Shown: positions 61,168-64,000 of the stretch, one piece after another
How the letters are laid out: each line of letters starts with the position of its first letter
How positions within the stretch are numbered: position 1 is the stretch's first letter
Source: Geomonas oryzae
GTDB taxonomy: Bacteria; Desulfobacterota; Desulfuromonadia; Geobacterales; Geobacteraceae
Assembly (NCBI RefSeq): GCF_004117875.1
Contig: NZ_RAHW01000001.1
Location: 1 to 64,000, forward strand
Direction of reading: 5' to 3'
Length of the DNA stretch: 64,000 nucleotides
The notes under the pieces: generated by a model
What the model was told of the DNA's origin: nothing
Seen by the model: the letters and a program-made list of their open reading frames with translations, nothing else
Databases searched by the model: none
Program-made: the position numbers and the translations under genes

Positions 61168-62439
61168 TTACCGGTTCATCGCCTTGGCGCCGATGTCTTT
61201 CCTGTTGTGCATGCCGGGCCAGGAGATGAGTTTCACGCCGCTGTAGGCGCGGTCGATGGCTTCCTTCACGGTGTTGCCGAGGGCGGTGACGCCCAGAACA
61301 CGACCGCCGTTGGTGACGACGGCATCGCCGCTCATCTTGGTCCCGGCGTGGAAGACGACGAGATCTTCCACCTTGCCGGCCTCGTTAAGCCCCTCGATCC
61401 TGTCCCCTTTGCGGTAGTCGGCGGGGTACCCCTCGGCGGCAAGCACGACGCAGACCGCGGCCTTGTCGTGCCACTCGATCTCGACGCCCTCCAGGCTGCC
61501 GGAAGCGACCGCCATGAGGATGGGAACGATGTCGGATTTCATGCGCATCAAAAGCGGCTGGCACTCCGGGTCCCCGAAGCGCGCGTTGAACTCGAGGGTC
61601 TTTACCGAATCGCCGTCGATCATGAGGCCCGCGTAGAGGACACCCTGGTACCTGCGCCCTTCCGCCTTCATGCCGTCCACGGTGCGGCGCATGACCTCCG
61701 CCATCGCCTTCTCGTGGATGGGGGGGGTGACCACCGGTGCCGGGGAATAGGCGCCCATGCCGCCCGTGTTGGGCCCCTTGTCGCCGTCGTAGACCGCCTT
61801 GTGGTCCTGGGCGCTGGCAAGCGGGATGATGCGTTCGCCGTCGGTGAAGGCGAGGAAGGAAGCCTCCTCCCCCTTCAGGAACTCCTCGATGACGACGCGG
61901 GAGCCCGCGGCGCCGAAGGCGTTGCCGGAGAGCATGTCGGTGACGGCGGCCACCGCCTCATCGCGGGTCTGGGCGATGATGACCCCCTTGCCCGCCGCGA
62001 GGCCGTCGGCCTTGATGACGATGGGAATGCCGGTCTTGTCGATGAAATCGATCGCCGCGGGGATCTCGGTGAAGACGCCGTATGCCGCGGTCGGAACGTT
62101 GTACTTTTGCATCAGGTCCTTCGAGAATGCCTTGGACGCTTCGATGATGGCGGCGTCCTTGCGCGCGCCGAAGGCCTTCATGCCGTTCTCCTCGAAAAGG
62201 TCGACAAGCCCCAGCGAGAGCGGGAGCTCGGGGCCTACCACGGTCAGCTCGACCCCTTCCTTTTTGGCGAAGTCGAGGAGCCCCTGGAGGTTGTCGACGG
62301 CGATGTCGACGTTTTCGGCGAGCGTCGCGGTCCCAGGGTTACCCGGAGCGCAGAACACCTTCTCCACGAGCGGGGACTGTGCGATCTTCCAGACCAGCGC
62401 GTGCTCGCGCCCGCCGCTGCCTACTACCAATACCTTCAT
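61168..62439 (-). CDS. purD: Phosphoribosylamine-glycine ligase
   Basis: ATP-grasp enzyme making GAR in purine synthesis. MKVLVVGSGGREHALVWKIA is the N-terminal signature; PLVVGPE-type VVGPELPLSLGLVD and GCPECQPLL-type FGDPECQPLLMRM are present. 423 residues. ATG at 62439 follows GGAGA. A palindromic and heptamer repeat block separates it from purH. Confidence 0.96.
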   Translation of the reverse strand: MKVLVVGSGGREHALVWKIAQSPLVEKVFCAPGNPGTATLAENVDIAVDNLQGLLDFAKKEGVELTVVGPELPLSLGLVDLFEENGMKAFGARKDAAIIEASKAFSKDLMQKYNVPTAAYGVFTEIPAAIDFIDKTGIPIVIKADGLAAGKGVIIAQTRDEAVAAVTDMLSGNAFGAAGSRVVIEEFLKGEEASFLAFTDGERIIPLASAQDHKAVYDGDKGPNTGGMGAYSPAPVVTPPIHEKAMAEVMRRTVDGMKAEGRRYQGVLYAGLMIDGDSVKTLEFNARFGDPECQPLLMRMKSDIVPILMAVASGSLEGVEIEWHDKAAVCVVLAAEGYPADYRKGDRIEGLNEAGKVEDLVVFHAGTKMSGDAVVTNGGRVLGVTALGNTVKEAIDRAYSGVKLISWPGMHNRKDIGAKAMNR

Positions 62440-62458
62440 ATAAGTATCTCCGTGAAAT

Positions 62459-62545
62459 CTCCTCCCCCAGGAGGGGGGAGGTCGGGAGGGGGGAAATACA
62501 AGCAATCCCCCCTCCCTGGCCCTCCCCCTCCAGGGGAGGGGAGGA
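62459..62545. repeat. GC-rich palindromic repeat between purH and purD
   Basis: A C/G-rich left arm (62459-62495, CTCCTCCCCCAGGAGGGGGG at its start) is the imperfect inverse of a right arm (62506-62545, CCCCTCCCTGGCCCTCCCCC within it) around AAATACAAGCAA. Confidence 0.75.
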
Positions 62546-62555
62546 TGCTCAAAAC

Positions 62556-62615
62556 GACAATGGACAAAGACGACGCAGCGTTGTCAATTGTCCATTGTCA
62601 ATCATCAATTGATTA
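62556..62615. repeat. TTGTCAA-type heptamer array at the purH stop
   Basis: GACAATGGACAA (about 62555-62566) faces TTGTCAA, TTGTCCA, TTGTCAA, TCATCAA and TTGATTA heptamers (62581-62615). The last heptamer contains the purH stop codon. Confidence 0.75.
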
Positions 62616-64000
62616 GTGCCTGAAGTGCCTCATCCCTGTGAAGACCATGGCGATGTTGTGCTCGTCGGCGGCGGCGATAACCTCGGCGTCGCGCATGGAG
62701 CCGCCCGGCTGGATCACGGCGGTGACGCCTACGCTTGCCGCGTTGTCCAGACCGTCACGGAACGGGAAGAAGGCGTCGGACGCCATGACAGCACCCTGGA
62801 CCGGGATACCTGCGTGCTCGGCCTTGATGGCGGCGATGCGTGCGGAGTTGACACGGCTCATCTGGCCGGCGCCCACGCCGACGGTTGCGTTGCTGCGGCC
62901 GTAGACGATGGCGTTGGATTTTACGAACTTGGCGACGCGCCAGGTGAAGAGGAGGTCTTCCATCTCCTGGTCGGTCGGTGCGCGCTTGGTCACCACCTTG
63001 AGCTCGGTGAAGAGTTCGAGGTCGGCGTCCTGCACCAGCATCCCGCCGTTCACGCGTTTGAAATCGAAGCGCGCTGCGGGCTGTTCCGGCCAGAAACCGC
63101 ACTCCATGAGGCGGACGTTCTTCTTGGCGGCGACGATCTCGCTCGCGGCCTCGGTGACCTTCGGCGCGATGATCACCTCGACGAACTGGCGCTCCACGAT
63201 GGCGCGCGCGGTGGTCTCGTCGAGTTCGCGGTTGAAGGCGATGATGCCGCCGAAGGCGGACTCGGGATCGGTCTTGTAGGCGAGGTCGTAGGCTTCCATG
63301 ATGCTGCCGGCAACCGCGACGCCGCAGGGGTTCGCGTGCTTCACGATGACGCATGCGGGCTGGTCGAACTGCTTCACGCACTCGAGCGCCGCATCGGTGT
63401 CGCCGATGTTGTTGTAGGAGAGTTCCTTGCCCTGGATCTGGCGTGCGGTGGAGATGGAGGCTTCCTTCGCCCCCTTCTCGACGTAGAAGGCGCCGGACTG
63501 GTGCGGGTTCTCGCCGTAGCGCATCCCCTGGGCCAGCTTGTACTGCATGGTGAGGGTGTCCGGGTACTTGGCGACGCCTTCGCCGGTGCGTGCGCCAAGC
63601 CAGTTGGAGATGGCGCCGTCGTATGCCGCGGTGTGCTGGTATACCTTCACCGCCAGGCGGAAGTTGGTCTCGCGGGAGACGCTGCCGCCGGTAGCCTTCA
63701 TCTCGTCAAGCACGGTCGCGTAGTCGGCGTGGTCGACGATGACGGTGACGTCGCGGTTGTTCTTGGCCGCGGAGCGGAGCATGGTCGGGCCGCCGATATC
63801 GATGTTCTCGATGGCGTCTTCCATGGTGCAGTCTTCCTTCGCAACGGTCGCCTCGAACGGGTAGAGGTTCACCACCACCATGTCGATCGGCTCGATGCCG
63901 TGCTCCTGCATCTTGGCGACGTGCGCCGGGTTCTCACGCATCCCGAGGATGCCGCCGTGCACCTTCGGGTGCAGCGTTTTGACCCTGCCGTCCAGCATCT
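62613..64000 (-). CDS. purH: AICAR transformylase/IMP cyclohydrolase, N-terminus cut by window edge
   Basis: Bifunctional enzyme for the last two steps to IMP. The visible part starts within the IMP cyclohydrolase domain ([19 protein letters not shown]) and runs to the end, including the transformylase region with KHANPCGVA and [20 protein letters not shown]. About 50-60 N-terminal residues lie beyond the right edge. The internal Met at 63998 is not the real start. First visible gene of the purHDE series. Confidence 0.95.
   Translation of the reverse strand, partial: MLDGRVKTLHPKVHGGILGMRENPAHVAKMQEHGIEPIDMVVVNLYPFEATVAKEDCTMEDAIENIDIGGPTMLRSAAKNNRDVTVIVDHADYATVLDEMKATGGSVSRETNFRLAVKVYQHTAAYDGAISNWLGARTGEGVAKYPDTLTMQYKLAQGMRYGENPHQSGAFYVEKGAKEASISTARQIQGKELSYNNIGDTDAALECVKQFDQPACVIVKHANPCGVAVAGSIMEAYDLAYKTDPESAFGGIIAFNRELDETTARAIVERQFVEVIIAPKVTEAASEIVAAKKNVRLMECGFWPEQPAARFDFKRVNGGMLVQDADLELFTELKVVTKRAPTDQEMEDLLFTWRVAKFVKSNAIVYGRSNATVGVGAGQMSRVNSARIAAIKAEHAGIPVQGAVMASDAFFPFRDGLDNAASVGVTAVIQPGGSMRDAEVIAAADEHNIAMVFTGMRHFRH

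Overview
The window looks like chromosomal DNA from a Geobacter-clade bacterium (Desulfuromonadota, formerly Deltaproteobacteria). The evidence is a PpcA-type triheme cytochrome c7, an 11-haem periplasmic cytochrome coupled to System II (ResB/CcsA) haem-ligation genes, a YedF plus DUF3343 pair, several two-component and sigma-54 regulators, high-GC codon use and many short palindromic intergenic repeats. No phage, integrase, transposase or CRISPR array was found. The right end cuts through purH. The left end stops just short of a 16S rRNA gene, whose tandem promoters and boxA-like leader are visible on the minus strand.

Layout. 1-540: rRNA promoters and leader. 560-6150: XRE/cupin regulator, lipoprotein HtrA protease, rluD, pgeF and a lipoprotein. 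6187-12642 (minus): sugar-nucleotide and glycogen genes (nucleotidyltransferase fused to a degenerate mutase, GH57, glgA, a 54-residue acidic protein). 12787-15684: histidine kinase/response regulator pair and a Crp/Fnr regulator. 15784-18974 (plus): lptF-lptG and an IPT/TIG protein. 18979-22028 (minus): NtrC-type regulator, TlpA, CcdA and a VOC protein. 22318-31449: ispB, pgi, threonine aldolase, csaA, rsmI, a split NAD synthetase, a DUF4149 protein and yraN. 31538-36739 (minus): ffh-rpsP-khpA-rimM-trmD-SPOUT-rplS-rnhB. 36891-39320: YedF/DUF3343, a small membrane protein, a DUF721 protein and a methyltransferase. 39321-40205: a GxxExxY nuclease-like gene bracketed by repeats. 40206-56554 (minus): a surface-polysaccharide locus with eight glycosyltransferases, a flippase, a YfhO protein, an ATP-grasp ligase, a DUF362 protein and a dedicated winged-helix regulator preceded by a 20-bp repeat array. 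56618-60360 (minus): the cytochrome c and its biogenesis genes, then ppcA. 60452-64000 (minus): purE, purD and partial purH.

The most unusual material is non-coding or atypical. It includes an array of at least eight 20-bp units, each holding a GATTC-N3-GAATC dyad, directly upstream of an apparently leaderless polysaccharide regulator. A GxxExxY PD-(D/E)XK gene lies between inverted and 62-bp tandem repeats. Inverted heptamer arrays and MITE-like palindromes abut stop codons. A truncated tRNA-Asn-like sequence lies in the leader of the nucleotidyltransferase gene, whose mutase domain has lost all four signature motifs. Start codons were re-chosen from ribosome-binding sites and overlaps, so several coordinates are shorter than the longest open frame.
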